Assembly: GCA_005406025.1 (NCBI GenBank)
Contig: BGZK01000071.1
Span: 620,001 to 684,000, forward strand
Source of the DNA: Eumeta japonica
Lineage: Eukaryota; Arthropoda; Insecta; Lepidoptera; Psychidae
Direction of reading: 5' to 3'
Length of the DNA: 64,000 nucleotides
Made by a program: the position numbers and the translations under genes. A model generated the notes under the pieces. The model saw nothing but the letters and a program-made list of their open reading frames with translations. It was not told the origin of the DNA and ran no database searches. Shown here one piece after another: positions 21,985-33,990 of this stretch. Numbering within the stretch: position 1 is the first letter of the stretch; each line of letters opens with the position of its first letter.

Positions 21985-22085
21985 CGGTTAAGGATTGAGG
22001 GAATTTGAACCTCTTCCTCGACGCCAACCCAGCGAGGATCGGGAGGCTGATGATCACCATTGTAACCGCTGAGCTGTTGCTGATT
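21985..22085 (-). repeat. tRNA-like SINE head, minus strand
   Basis: An A-box-like AGCTCAGCGGTTAC (22062-22075) is followed by a B-box-like GGTTCAAATTCC (22000-22011). The spacing is longer than in a tRNA gene, which favours a SINE or decayed tRNA-derived sequence. Confidence 0.4.
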
Positions 22086-24511
22086 TATTTGACCTGGTAG
22101 TAAACTCATCAGTCAATTTGACCATGGAAAAGGACTCGAATCCGGTATCCTATAGTTTGTAGCCGACGTTCTTGATCACTGTTCAGAATCTGTTTTCAGA
22201 GTTAATAAATATGATATTGTTACAGGAGACAATCCTTTAAGAAACGACGAAATCTAATACTGTTTACGTAATTTATTCTTTTACAATTAACTACAGTAAG
22301 GTCAAATCGACGGGATGTTCGACAAAAATCCTAACAAATCCTAATACAGAATCTAAATCTAGATACATGTGATTAAATTAACATCTGTGTTTTTCTAAAA
22401 ACTTCTTCAAAAACGTCCGTGGTATGTAGTTGAGCCTGAGAAGGATTCAAAATCACTATCCATTACGTCATTTACTTGTATACACTTCAAGCTAAATGTT
22501 TGCAAGCGAACAATACAAATGCATAAAACAAATTGCGTCTTCACAAAACCATTCCGGAACTCGGGCCATTAGCCGTTGACGTCGTATCGCTATCGGATTC
22601 CGTTCACCCGTTATCGGCCGTCATCTATTTTCGTCAATCGCATTAACCTGTAATCAGCTGTGCAGTCATAGTTCCCATGGTGATAATGTAGCCCATCTAT
22701 CTGACGTTACACGGGCTCGAACAGTATATATCCATGTTATACACAGAGATACTTTAGTGGTTCCGTGAAAAAAAGCCTATTGAAAACGGGTATTTGAAGA
22801 CATATGGTATTTTAATTGATACTATGGTCAACCTGTTTAGTAGAATAAATTGATCGTATCGATTATGTAGTCAATCGTTTGTCGAACAGATAAATGTGGC
22901 GCATCTCTATAAATCATTTTAATCGCCTGTCAATTGAGAGGATAATAATATGTGAGGTATGAAATAACCGGACCAAAAAAAATGTCTGCAGTTTATTAAC
23001 ACGTTCCATTTTTCTGTTTGTTTCTAGTTTTCTTTTTTCTACATAAGTCACCTACTTTCAGTTTCGTTTCCCGTTAGCGCCGGCTTCCGTTCCGGCACGT
23101 TTCTCGTTTTCGCCGTCCGCCATGTTCTCCGCTCTACGTCTGCCGCCGCTGCGGCCCCGACGCGCCGGAAGTCGGGTGTTCGCCTGCCGTTCAGGCCGCT
23201 CTGTTGTCTGTCGATGATTTTATCTATAAAGCGTACATACACGCTTTCTATTGATTTTACACATCAGCATCCATCATAATAATATTACATTTTATGTTTG
23301 AACACGAAGCGAAAGTAGTTTTTTTAACATCGATGTTCGTTACGTACAAATTCCACAGGTACGAGAACAACTCGCAAAATATATACGCGAAAAATATAAT
23401 ACATAATGAAAGATCCGTAGAACGCAGTCCGAGAGTGAGAGATAGTTTTTATTCAGATCTTCAGTATAAGTTTCGGTCCGGGAGGGGATGGGAGATTCGG
23501 AAAATTTGAAATTCCCTCGGTAACGAATATTAAAAATTATTTTAACTACCGGAATAAGTCCATATTATATCTCTTGCCGAATTTTCCATACGTTGCAATT
23601 TAAAGTAATTCAATTACGACGTGATATTATCAATCTACACACATTTAAAAAACACATAGAAAAGCAGTGTTTATGAACTCGCTCGCTGGCCACTAGGTCT
23701 ATAATATATAAGGCTCGGGCCAAATATTGGAGTGCAACTTATACTATTGTTTGTTTATGTTATTTCTTTGACTACTTTGTAAATCTTTCACCTGTATTCG
23801 TGTCGTCGTGTCACGTTTTATTTTTCTGCCTTTCGCTGCGGGTGACTAAACTTGTTAATTTGCCAAGCGAGCAGTGTTTTTGTGTTCAAAAAATATATTC
23901 TGCTGAAAGTTATAGTCACTCAATACTTCATTCGTATTTTAAGTTTTACTATCTCATATATATATATATTGCTCTTGCAGAAATCTCCTTTAGACTTTGT
24001 GCCTACATATGTTAGAATTTAACACGAGAGATAAAAAAAATTTAAAACCATGGAAGGCTTGACCCACCCTAAGCCACGGGGTATCCGCGCTTACTTTTTA
24101 TCTCGGGTAATACAAGCGGTTAACCATTGCTTCGCTCAAAATACAAAATACCATCATTTGTTTTGTACTTATGGTGTGGTGCGAGAGATTTCATGGTAAG
24201 GAAGATCATCTTGCTTGAAACCATATGCTTTTTTCTTTACAAAAACGGTATTTAGTTAGTCCTATCTTGCATTTCTCTTTTAAAATAATGAATTATTCTT
24301 TAAGCAATAACTTTTTTTCAATACCAATCGTGTAGTTATTCTATTTACCTAGATATATTATATGTATCTTGTGAGTCAGTGATTTTTTGCACAGTCCCTT
24401 CAAGAAATCTTTTAACAAAAATTTTACGTTTAACTGTACAATTCGAGCTAAGGTTGCCATATATTTTACATATATATTATTGTTATTAATATAAACTCAC
24501 GCCGAATTTCC
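22086..24511. other. AT-rich stretch with one GC-rich island
   Basis: Positions 23060-23215 are strongly GC-rich (words such as GCCGCCGCTGCGGCC) within AT-rich flanks. There is no defensible reading frame. The rest shows nothing recognisable. Confidence 0.35.
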
Positions 24512-24700
24512 AGAAGGGTAGGCAGAGACTATAGATTTCCACATGGTACGTTCTTTACATATCTCGCTTACTTCACTGACATCCATCAATTTTTCACGCT
24601 AACTCGTCTACTTCGGGTGTTTAAAATTTGCCCCATTTTTTAATATTCCATCAATATGGTCTGCATAGGATTTTCTAGGGCAACCCTTACCGACTTTTCC
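24512..24700 (+). repeat. GGTAGGCAGAG-family repeat, longest copy
   Basis: Starts AGAAGGGTAGGCAGAGACTA and continues with ATTTCCACATGGTAC, CATATCTCGCTTACTTC and CTTCGGGTG. It shares order and words with copies at 17640 and 49977. I recall this as a common dispersed repeat of moths; copy number is not testable here. Confidence 0.6.
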
Positions 24701-25825
24701 ATCACACACATTCGCTCTATAGATTTGTTTTGTCAGTCAACATATAGACCATATGTCTATTGTTTACTCATCAATGACAAAAGGAATGGGTTCCGCATCC
24801 TTCCGGATTATCAATTTCAGGTGATATTTCTAATACTATGCATCAGTACATCTGTAGATCCCTTTGGAATGCGCAATAACTTCCTTCAGACTCGCAGCTG
24901 TTCATTCCGGCCGTGGCCGTGGTGAGGTTGCGAGGACGTGGGGCGCTGCCGAGACGACAAGAAATCCCATTCTTATCGAGTTCATAAGTTTATACTTTAT
25001 ACAAACAGTCTATATAAATATTACGGACGGACTATAATGACGGGACAAAACGTCGCTGCAGACGTTCCAAATCTCTATCGGTGAACAAAAATAGCTGAAT
25101 TTTTTCCAAGATCATTTTCCATGCGGGTAGGTGTGTATAATATACATGATAATTACGTGTCCTTTGTGAGTAAGACGCCATTAATGAGTCATTGCTGTTG
25201 CCGGTGGTGCGCGACATTGTTACGTCGAGACAGATCTCGTTGCGTCCGCCGTGACTAAACCCTTGAGTCAGGGCGACTTATCAATTGTTCGTCGGTAGGT
25301 TACAATTATTTTATCATTCGTGTCGTTTTAAAATGTTGCGTGCACTTATCTTGTTTGTATTTCGGTAGTTTTATTACACTTACGATATGGTAATTCCAAA
25401 GAGATTATGTGAAATAGGACGGTCACTGCTGTGATGTTGCGTGTATTGATAAACAAAATTCGTTTTGTTGTTGTGACACGTATACATTGTTCTGTTACTA
25501 GCTTGACCGATGTTTATATTCATTCATTCTTGAAGTTAATTTATATAATTATTATTAATCTAGGTAACTTGTGAATTTCTATCGTTGCAAAAACTTAAAC
25601 TACCTAAGGTAGTTAATGCATGCGTTAAGGAAATCGCGATTCTGCTTATCGCTTATTAGGTACTTTTTCTTTAGGTAATTAAACTATTTGAAAGTTATAC
25701 ATCTTAGTATTGTACTTCCACAGCGTTTGTTGGGTGAATTTAGAAATTATATATATTTGAGGATTGTCCCATAAATAAATTCTGTGTTTCATCGATCAGG
25801 AATAGTTTTTTCGGATCATAAAGAA

Positions 25826-25889
25826 ATATTTTTACAAAATATTAATATGTATCAAAGAGATATTTTTACAAAATATTCATATGTATCAA
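25826..25889. repeat. 30-bp tandem duplication, period 34
   Basis: ATATTTTTACAAAATATT, then A or C, then ATATGTATCAA, occurs at 25826-25855 and again at 25860-25889 with one mismatch. Confidence 0.85.
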
Positions 25890-28800
25890 GCCCGTTTTCA
25901 GCATCTTAATACTTTTGTTTGTATAAAATTGAAATACACCTTTTCCATGTCTGTGTTTATTTATCAAGTATAGATAGATATTCATAGATAAAAAAATTAA
26001 ACTTACATTTTTAATTTTCGCATACTTAATATTTTTGAGTTTTAATATCATAGAGAAAAAAGTCCTAATCTTCTGATGGACTCATTAGCGCAGAGCTAGG
26101 ATTTTTTGAATTATAGCTTCTCAGAGTTTAAAATACCGAAGAAAGTTTATGTGAGAGTAGTCAAAACAATAAAATTTAGCGTTTAGTCTTCTAAATAGAA
26201 CTTAAGGCTTATTACTTGAGTGTTTTTTGGCAATCGGTTACTTCAAGGTGTCTGGAAACAAAGGATATTCCGCTTTGATATTCCGTCATTTTCTGCGGAA
26301 TTTGCTTTTTCAAAATGGTCTATTTCTTGTTTTCTATTTTTTATTTTGCTGAGTTTGAGTCACTTGTTTTTATTTCCCAATTTAAATACTATATTTGCTT
26401 TTATTTTAATACCAGTGTCATATTTGTATATTCTAAAATGATAGAATTTTCATACAATACTGGTGAAAAGTGGAAAATAAGTAGACACGTAAAAGCGAAT
26501 TATACAATGTTTACTCGTTAAACATTTTGGTGGTTATCACTGTTACACAGATAAATGGACTCGTGGTCGAATGACGATAACGCAACGTTTAAGACACGAT
26601 TCAAATAATAAGTCGGCTGCGATGCTGAACAGTAAATAGCTGGTTGCGATTAGAATCAGAAAGTGCTGACATTTCGCCAGTGATCACCAGAACTGGCTTT
26701 CGTAAGAACACTCATTACAGCTCCAAGCTTCTCTGTCAGTTGGTCACTTTTTATCTTTCCGGCCAATCTCGGCTCGTTCTATTTCTTTTTTCCAAGTCCC
26801 AAACAGACTAAAAATATTAATTACGGATAATAACCCTCTGTAAATCCATTGTAGATATGAAAATTATTTTATTTTCCGCTAAAACAGTTGCTGTAACGAT
26901 TTAATGAAGTACTTTAAGTGTGCGGTTAATTAATGACTACGGAGCCAACGGTGTGTTAGTTTGTTTACGTTAACCGAGAACGCGCTTGCAAATGCAAGCG
27001 AATATAGGCAAGCAAGTGCAAACAGAACGGTGCATATCGGAAATGCTGATGTTATATTGAATTGAATTATCCGGGGTTTAAATATAAGTTTCTTATAAGA
27101 TAGAGTCGTTGATACTAGAGTGCTAATGTAAATTCATCTTAAACATTTGTACAACATTCCAAATGATCGTATCGTTTCTCTATGAAGTCCATATTCTACA
27201 TAATATCCGACACAATATGGATTTGCTTATTAATTAACGTTCCTTCATGTGATTTTCAATTTAATTGTTTTTAAAGACAACACTATGTTTTTTTTTCGAC
27301 TCGATTTTATGGCTATGTATTGAAAACGATCACCATCCATAAACAATTAAGGTAATAATGCATTAATATTGCCAACAGCTATAAAAGCCTATCGCCGACT
27401 ACCTATCTAACAAATGTTATTTCTCACCGTACCTAGACTCGTGTATATATTCCGTTTTTTACCCGTCCTGCAATATACCGACTGTTTTATTTAAATGTAT
27501 GCGTCGATATTTGTGACCTGACTCACCGTCCGAAATGTTAAATTGTATCTGACACCGATTATGTCGTCAGGGGTCGATTCTGGTTTTTGCGATTTCGTTT
27601 GCGTTTGTTATCGTTTATGTGAGTTTGCGTCGCGTCCCTGGGTATTGTTCTATGTAACATATAAAGTATAAAAGACTCACATAGATAACCTTTTCCCCGC
27701 GTATTGTAAATTTTAGTAAATTTGCAATTTTTTATGTCTTTTACATATCCTATCTAGGGGTTAAAATTGTATCTATTAATATTATTAGGCTATTGTTTTC
27801 ATTTTTATAAGAAATTGAAATAAAAAATGAAAAACGTTCATTATTCATATAATGAACTACGTGTTGGCAAAGTTATTTAGATTATGCTGCGTTCAGGAAG
27901 TTCTCATCTGTTGCCAACTTCTCTAACGGTAGATAAATGTCTATGTCTATCTCAAAATGGATTTGTCATTGGCAGCAAACACTAAGGTTTTGTCACTTTA
28001 TTAATAGTCCATTATGTTAAAGGTAATTATGAAATAGTCTCGACTTACGGACAAATAGAAGCGAATGAGTCCTTTTATGTCAATAGGAACAATGCATCCT
28101 ATTGTAAATATACAATGTGATCTATACTAGGATAGTAACTTTATAATTCCACTGTCCAATTATTACATAATTATTGTAAGTACATTGCTTCATATGCGTT
28201 TCAAGTTACACCAAATTAACAAAGCCGCACCCGCCCCGTATTCGCCGCGTCGACTGCCCATTCGGTTTATGGTATTGATTACTCTAAAGTTCCCAGGGGT
28301 TTCCCCGAACCTATTCAGTGATGTTTCTTTCGAATCTACCTACGTGCATATCGTACTTTTTTAACTTTTAAACTGATTGTGTGGTTCTCTTCTGACCGTA
28401 ATTATTTTTTATTAATGAAGTCATTTTGAACAACATATCAAAACATTTATAATTTACAAAACACTTCTTCTATTTAGTCGAATAAAATACGAAGAAAAAT
28501 ATTAATGAATTCTTATCGTCTTCCAATTTATACTATTAATTATTGTAGTCACATCACTACGTGACGTTATGTTTCTATTTTTCGCTTACAAGCTTTAGCA
28601 ATAAAGTCGTATATTTCCCAGATGAATCATTTGTAATTTCTTTTTCTGTCTAATGTTTCTAGCAAATCAAATAGAAAATAATATATCAGGCAGTTACTAG
28701 TCTGATCATCGGGCAATGTTTAATCTACATATATTTTTTTTAAACTTAGTCTCAGTGGAATTTTAATTATTACCCAGACAGCAATATCAAACACGTGTTT

Positions 28801-30403
28801 ATTTAAAAATATATTAATCTATTTTGATATGCATCCGGTGATATGCATGCATGCATTGATGGACTCGACACAACGAGTAGGCACTTAGTGTCAAATGTCT
28901 GACATAAGTGACGAGAAGTAATTAAGGGCACTTGCGTCGAACATTCTCCTATATCTAACTGCTCACAACACACGTACAGTCAGCAGATTTGTCTTCCTGT
29001 ACAAAAATATTATTCGACTTGTTTTCGGACATCTGCGTGCTACGGCAACATCTTTAATGTTGTCACATTACCCAATTATAAAACTTCTTTCAAAAAGATC
29101 GACACGCAGACCCGGGCAAAGGTGTGTGCTCTACGGGAAGAAGACAACGAAATCAGCTACGCCTGCCGCTTGTGAGTTCGACACGACGTTGTAGTATTTA
29201 TTGCACAATATCGAGTGATCGAGAAAAGTAGTATAAAGCCTCTTGCAAGCGGAACCATCGTAATTGTAAGGTGTTAACGCCTCGCATGATTCAAACCCTT
29301 CCATTGTCGAAATAACATTATTGATATTTATCGCAGTTAGTATTTGAAAAAAATATTTTTAATACGGTTACGTAACAATGACAGCTGTAATCCTTTAGAC
29401 TTGAATGACGTATGATATGGCAGCTGCCAGACTGTAGCGGATAACCAGAAATATGCGACTGCTTTGGATTCATATCCTTTTTCCATTAAAATTCTTGCCC
29501 GTTCGACGCAGTAAGACACGACCGCGTAGTAAATTCAGACGAGGCATTGATGAATATAATCAAACACATTGTGCTATGTCACAAGTCTTTTCTTTTTGAC
29601 CAGTGCAATTCTAGGCATTTCAAACTATCTCTTTTTATTTTTATCCGACATTTTCGAAAAAACGTGTAACGTAAAGAAAACAATTGTGTTTACTCGTTTG
29701 TACATGTGATTCGTGTATGATCAATAATGATTAAAACGATTTTGCTTAATTTCTAAAAATCCTGATAGCTCGATGAAATCTACTGGGCAATATCGATAGA
29801 GTAATGATACATAGTACGTAATATCATAGTAAGGGCATAATGGATCATGTAAATGAATGTAATACTTAAACCGATCAATGAATGATTAGCCGCATTTACA
29901 TCATTATAGCATTTTTCTTCATTTTTTACGAGATCAAGGTGTGAAACGTTTTTACTTGTATTTTTTTTTTCATTATGGAGTGTAATCCTTCCGAAAGAAA
30001 TCACATTTATCGAGTGCATTATAAAAAGAAGGGATAATCGAACGTAATCCTCGAAAGCGTACCGAGTATACATCTTTGATAAAAATTTAATAAATAACAT
30101 TTAAATTTTAAATATTTATAGTATGCATATATTTTAAGCATAGTGTTATATAGATTCTATATTATGTACATAAATCGGAACGAATATATAACTAATAGTA
30201 GATTTGATAAAACTCATCTTTACAATTTCTAACAAACACTGCATTAGACATATTTGCTTTTGTAACACTGTTCGCTTACATTAATTAAAATAAACTTTAG
30301 ATATCTATTCGTAGCCTGATACTGAATTAAAATGTTATTTTTTTCTCAACCAAGTCTTGAAATAGAGTAAGTACCATTTCGCGTGAACGCGCACATATTT
30401 TTT

Positions 30404-30413
30404 GTGACGTCAC
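30404..30413. promoter_or_regulatory. CRE/ATF-type palindrome GTGACGTCAC
   Basis: A perfect 10-bp palindrome matching the TGACGTCA consensus bound by CREB/ATF bZIP factors. It lies about 180 bp from the DR1 motif and beside a GC-rich island. Function is inferred only from the motif. Confidence 0.3.
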
Positions 30414-30589
30414 ATACAAGAACCCGTATCGCTCGGCGAGGACTTCCCTAATAAATTGTCGACATCACTCCACATTAGAGTACTTAACTCTACCGTGGTC
30501 CGTAGTCTCTATAGTAGGAATGCCATACCTACGGTCGGCCCGAAGCCGTAACATCCGAGCTATTGTTGCGGCTTTATGTCGGTGACAAT

Positions 30590-30602
30590 AGGTCAAAGGT
30601 TA
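30590..30602 (+). promoter_or_regulatory. DR1 nuclear-receptor site AGGTCAAAGGTTA
   Basis: Two AGGTCA-type half sites separated by one base, differing from the HNF4/USP consensus AGGTCAAAGGTCA at one position. It is located at the edge of the GC-rich island. A motif of this length can occur by chance in 64 kb. Confidence 0.3.
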
Positions 30603-31807
30603 ACAACAATACGGTATTGTCGCTGCTGCCGTGGGCCGGCGCGCGCGTCCGCACGTCATCGGCGTTTTATAAATAAACGAGGACAATTGATCCGACCGGC
30701 CAGTCGATGGGAGGCCGCTCTCCCCGCATTGTTTCTATCCTTCTTATTTACGAAGTTTGTTTTGATATTACGAATCCGATAGACCTTTTTATAGTCGACG
30801 GTAATTCCGAATTGGCGTAACCTCCACAATAACTCCATCTAGAATTTTATTGTCGAGTGTCGTTCGAAATGTTGCACAGTAGAAGATTTTTTTTTGTCTT
30901 ATGAGCGTGGGAAGCTCTAGCGTGATGTTTACGACTTTACGTGAATTGCCGGTTCAAAATGTTTATCGGCCGGACTCTTAGAATTGTAGAAAAACAGCCC
31001 GAGACTCGGGAGTAGAGTCGTTGAGGTCGTATTGATTAGCGAAGGTCGTCAATTAAAAACACGATCTCACAAGGAACGCTTTCAAGGTGCCTCTGATTTG
31101 CGATGATGGTTTTTGTTTATTGTCAGCGAATGTGGCAATCGGCCATCGTTTATTTTTGTAGTGCACAAAAGCTAATCGTTTGCAGCCGACAAGTGAACAA
31201 CTTTAGCGGAGCGAAAAAAAATATTTTGTGTGGAAACTGTAAAAGCATCTTTACATCAGAGCAGTAATAGCTCGGAGACGATTTGAGCTGAACAGTTATG
31301 AGCCAAATTACAGACAACAATATGACATTAAATTTTTCCATGTAGGGATCAGTTTCGAGGAGTGAAATAACTATTCAGATAACTTTTATATAACGAAATA
31401 TTGTCACAACCCAAGTTGCAAAAATATACAATGTGTTAATTTGTTTTGACAAAATTTATATTTGACATATCGACAATTTTTTTCTAACCGCCCTCTTTCT
31501 GCGTGTACCTTCTCAATCTTTCTATATTTCGACCAAGGGGCTTGGTTTTGAAGCCCTGCGCGGCTGGCCCGTCTTGAGTTGGGGGCTGCTAATTGCTGTC
31601 GCCATAGCAAAGACTACGTCCTGAATCAACGGCTTAATGTGCTCCCAGACACAGTGCAAGGGGGTTTAATTAAGTTAAAAACTCATATGCTTAAGATTGA
31701 AAATAAAAATAACTATATGACATATTCTAAGCTATTCTAAGCATTATTCGTTTCGTTATACAGCGATGTTTAATTTAATAGTTTCTACGATCATACTTTA
31801 TCGTCTA

Positions 31808-32335
31808 CTAAAAGTCATCTTCGACGTGCTGGTTGAAGGTTATCATTGCCTCTTTTGGCTTCGTAAATGTCAAACTTCTCATGAAATCTTTTATTATCGG
31901 TGAAATAAAAAAAAATCACATACTGCGAAGTCCGAATTGTTACACGAGTTCCACTGTTTCAAAATTAAAAATGACTGTCTTATTCACGACACTTGCGGAG
32001 AAACATTGTCATATCGCTAGGACTACTCGGTCCTCAATTCCGACCTTTTTCGGAAATAATAGGCAAAGAAAAAGCAGTATGCTACTCAGCATTACCTGTC
32101 TTTTGTTCCTTAAATGGGAGCATACAAAGTAGACCCGTCCGGGAAAAAAAAAACCAATCATTTGTCTACCTACGCTTCTCCACCGATTCAATTTTGTTGA
32201 TGTACTGTTGCCTTCAAACGGCCATTGTCCCACCCAAACAAAACTTTTGTCTTCTCTCATAACAATGAATACATGTTTTGTCTCCTGTCACAATGTCGTA
32301 AACTGCATTTGACTGTCGCGATCGTATATTAAAAA
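31808..32335 (-). pseudogene. Mariner transposase relic
   Basis: Translating the minus strand across frames gives VYDIVTGDKTCIHCYE, then SFVWVGQWPFEGN with RWRSVGRQMIGFFF, then a YDNVSPQVS stretch, CDFFLF, and finally FTKPKEAMITFNQHVE. This order matches the catalytic domain of mariner (DD34D) transposases. All three acidic positions are recognisable: TGD at 32280-32282, YDN at 32008-32010 and CDFF at 31916-31918. Several frameshifts and stops make it inactive. The N-terminal DNA-binding part and terminal inverted repeats were not found. Confidence 0.72.
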
Positions 32336-32384
32336 CATTTTCTTTTTAATATTAAGCCTGTCTGTTTGAGGTAAGTGGTTAAGG

Positions 32385-32419
32385 ATTTCAGAGATAATAC
32401 AATTTATTATCTCTGAAAT
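32385..32419. repeat. Perfect 15-bp hairpin with 5-nt loop
   Basis: The arms ATTTCAGAGATAATA (32385-32399) and its exact complement (32405-32419) flank the loop CAATT. It lies about 50 bp beyond the end of the mariner relic. Confidence 0.88.
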
Positions 32420-33736
32420 GTAGAAATAAAATTATTTATAAGTGGCTCACCGATTCTCAAACTGACCTTGAAGCTCCTCATAGATCCGTTTTTTTTTAAT
32501 TAAACTCTGACAGTAAGCACATTACCCTTAATGATTACCATCGATGTTGTAGAACGTTATTATGGAGAGAAACATAAACACGCTTAAATTCAGCGTACCG
32601 ACCATTGGCGATGTTCGAATGAGTTACTTCCTTTCATAAGCATTTTAAAGTGCAATTTTGACTTAAAATGGCACTTTTAGAGTATCTTCCTTGACCTTTA
32701 ATAAAAAGCCACTTTGACGTTGAATTTTGACTTTAGAACTGATTCGTAAAAGTGCCTGTCTGTTGAAAGCGAATTCAAAACGAGGTCGCGAAAGAGACGC
32801 TTAGAATCATTAAAAAAAATAATCATCGCGCTAATTTTATTTTGGTTACGGACGACGAATTTCAATTTGCGATGAAAAACGATTGACAAAAGTGATTGCG
32901 TGCTGCAAAACATCTTAATCAATATAGCACGTCTTAAATTTTGAAAGATATAACAATTGAAATTTAAACATTTATTATCAGTTAAGGTGAAAAATTTTTA
33001 GTGCAGCCATTAACTATACTTGAGCAGAGATTGCTAGTGATTCGTACGGCCGTCGGTGTTTATGTATGGGATGGAGGTTTCATTTATTTGTTGCAAAACA
33101 TTTATTAATAATTCAGTACGAGTATTTGTTGATAAGTCATCACTCTCATACATCGATAGAGTGAACTAGGTTATTTTACAATCCCATAACCTATTAAATA
33201 AAATGGTATTTCAGTATATTATTTTAATTAACAATCAGATATAAGCAAATATAAATTACGTGTTTATTAAAAAAAAAAGCCTATTCTGTGTTTATTAAAA
33301 ATGATTAGTTGTGTCAATATTATTATGTTTGTCTTACCCAGTTGATAACGTATCATGTCATTATATCGTGTCTTAGCAATACGTCATTTTGGCTGGCATA
33401 TCAAATAAAAATCGTTCTATACCAGATGAAAGCTAAATAGGCGGAAAGTTATAATAACGAAGAAATGACTGATCAACCTTCTTAATTACCTCGAAGATAT
33501 ACTAGTTTTTTTTTTTTGTAATGATAGATTTCTTAAATCGTAGACGCCCCTGTTTTCTGCAGTAATTGGTGGACGAAGTGAATGTAAAAGAAGCAAATAC
33601 TTTTTTCAAGCAAAGCATAACTACTATTTAATAGTTTCAATTTAAAAGTGTAATTTCTTATTTTCTCGTTTCACTCAATGATTGGCGTCTCGTCTACAGT
33701 TGTTGCATGCCGTCGTCGTATAGCTTTTTTTTTTTT
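32420..33736. other. AT-rich stretch without a supported gene
   Basis: Short frames only, no motif recognised. Confidence 0.3.
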
Positions 33737-33990
33737 TGAGCGATGGCGGTCGAACGGTCAGTGCTTTGTGCTCGAATCGTCGGGTACCGGGTTTGATTCT
33801 GGGCCACGGGGAACTTAACCAATGAGTTATGGTCTTAAGTCATATTAAACCACTTGCACCATCCTTCAGACGGCACTTCAAGCCGTCGGCTTATGCGTTC
33901 TCATCGTATTGGTGATACCGATCGTTAGCAGCCTCCTCATCGTACCCACAGTGAAAGCTTAACGTCGAAACCGCAGTCTGAAATGAAAAG
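33737..33990 (+). repeat. tRNA-derived SINE candidate
   Basis: An A-box-like GATGGCGGTCGAACGG (from about 33742) and a B-box-like GGGTTTGATTCTGGG (33788-33802) are followed by an unrelated GC-richer body to about 33975. A T-rich run precedes the head. This head-body layout is typical of insect SINEs. Confidence 0.5.

Larger units (their letters stand above)
24701..31807. other. Long non-coding stretch
   Basis: No supported gene over about 7 kb. Noted inside it: a 30-bp direct duplication at 25826-25889, an ATGCATGCATGCAT run near 28843, a CRE-like palindrome at 30404-30413, a DR1 element at 30590-30602 and a GC-rich island at about 30520-30740. Short frames lack motifs. Confidence 0.4.

Noticed and set aside
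21985..22085. Functional tRNA gene
   Set aside because: A and B boxes are too far apart and no cloverleaf forms; the same applies to the tRNA-like segments at 16199, 33737 and 60985.
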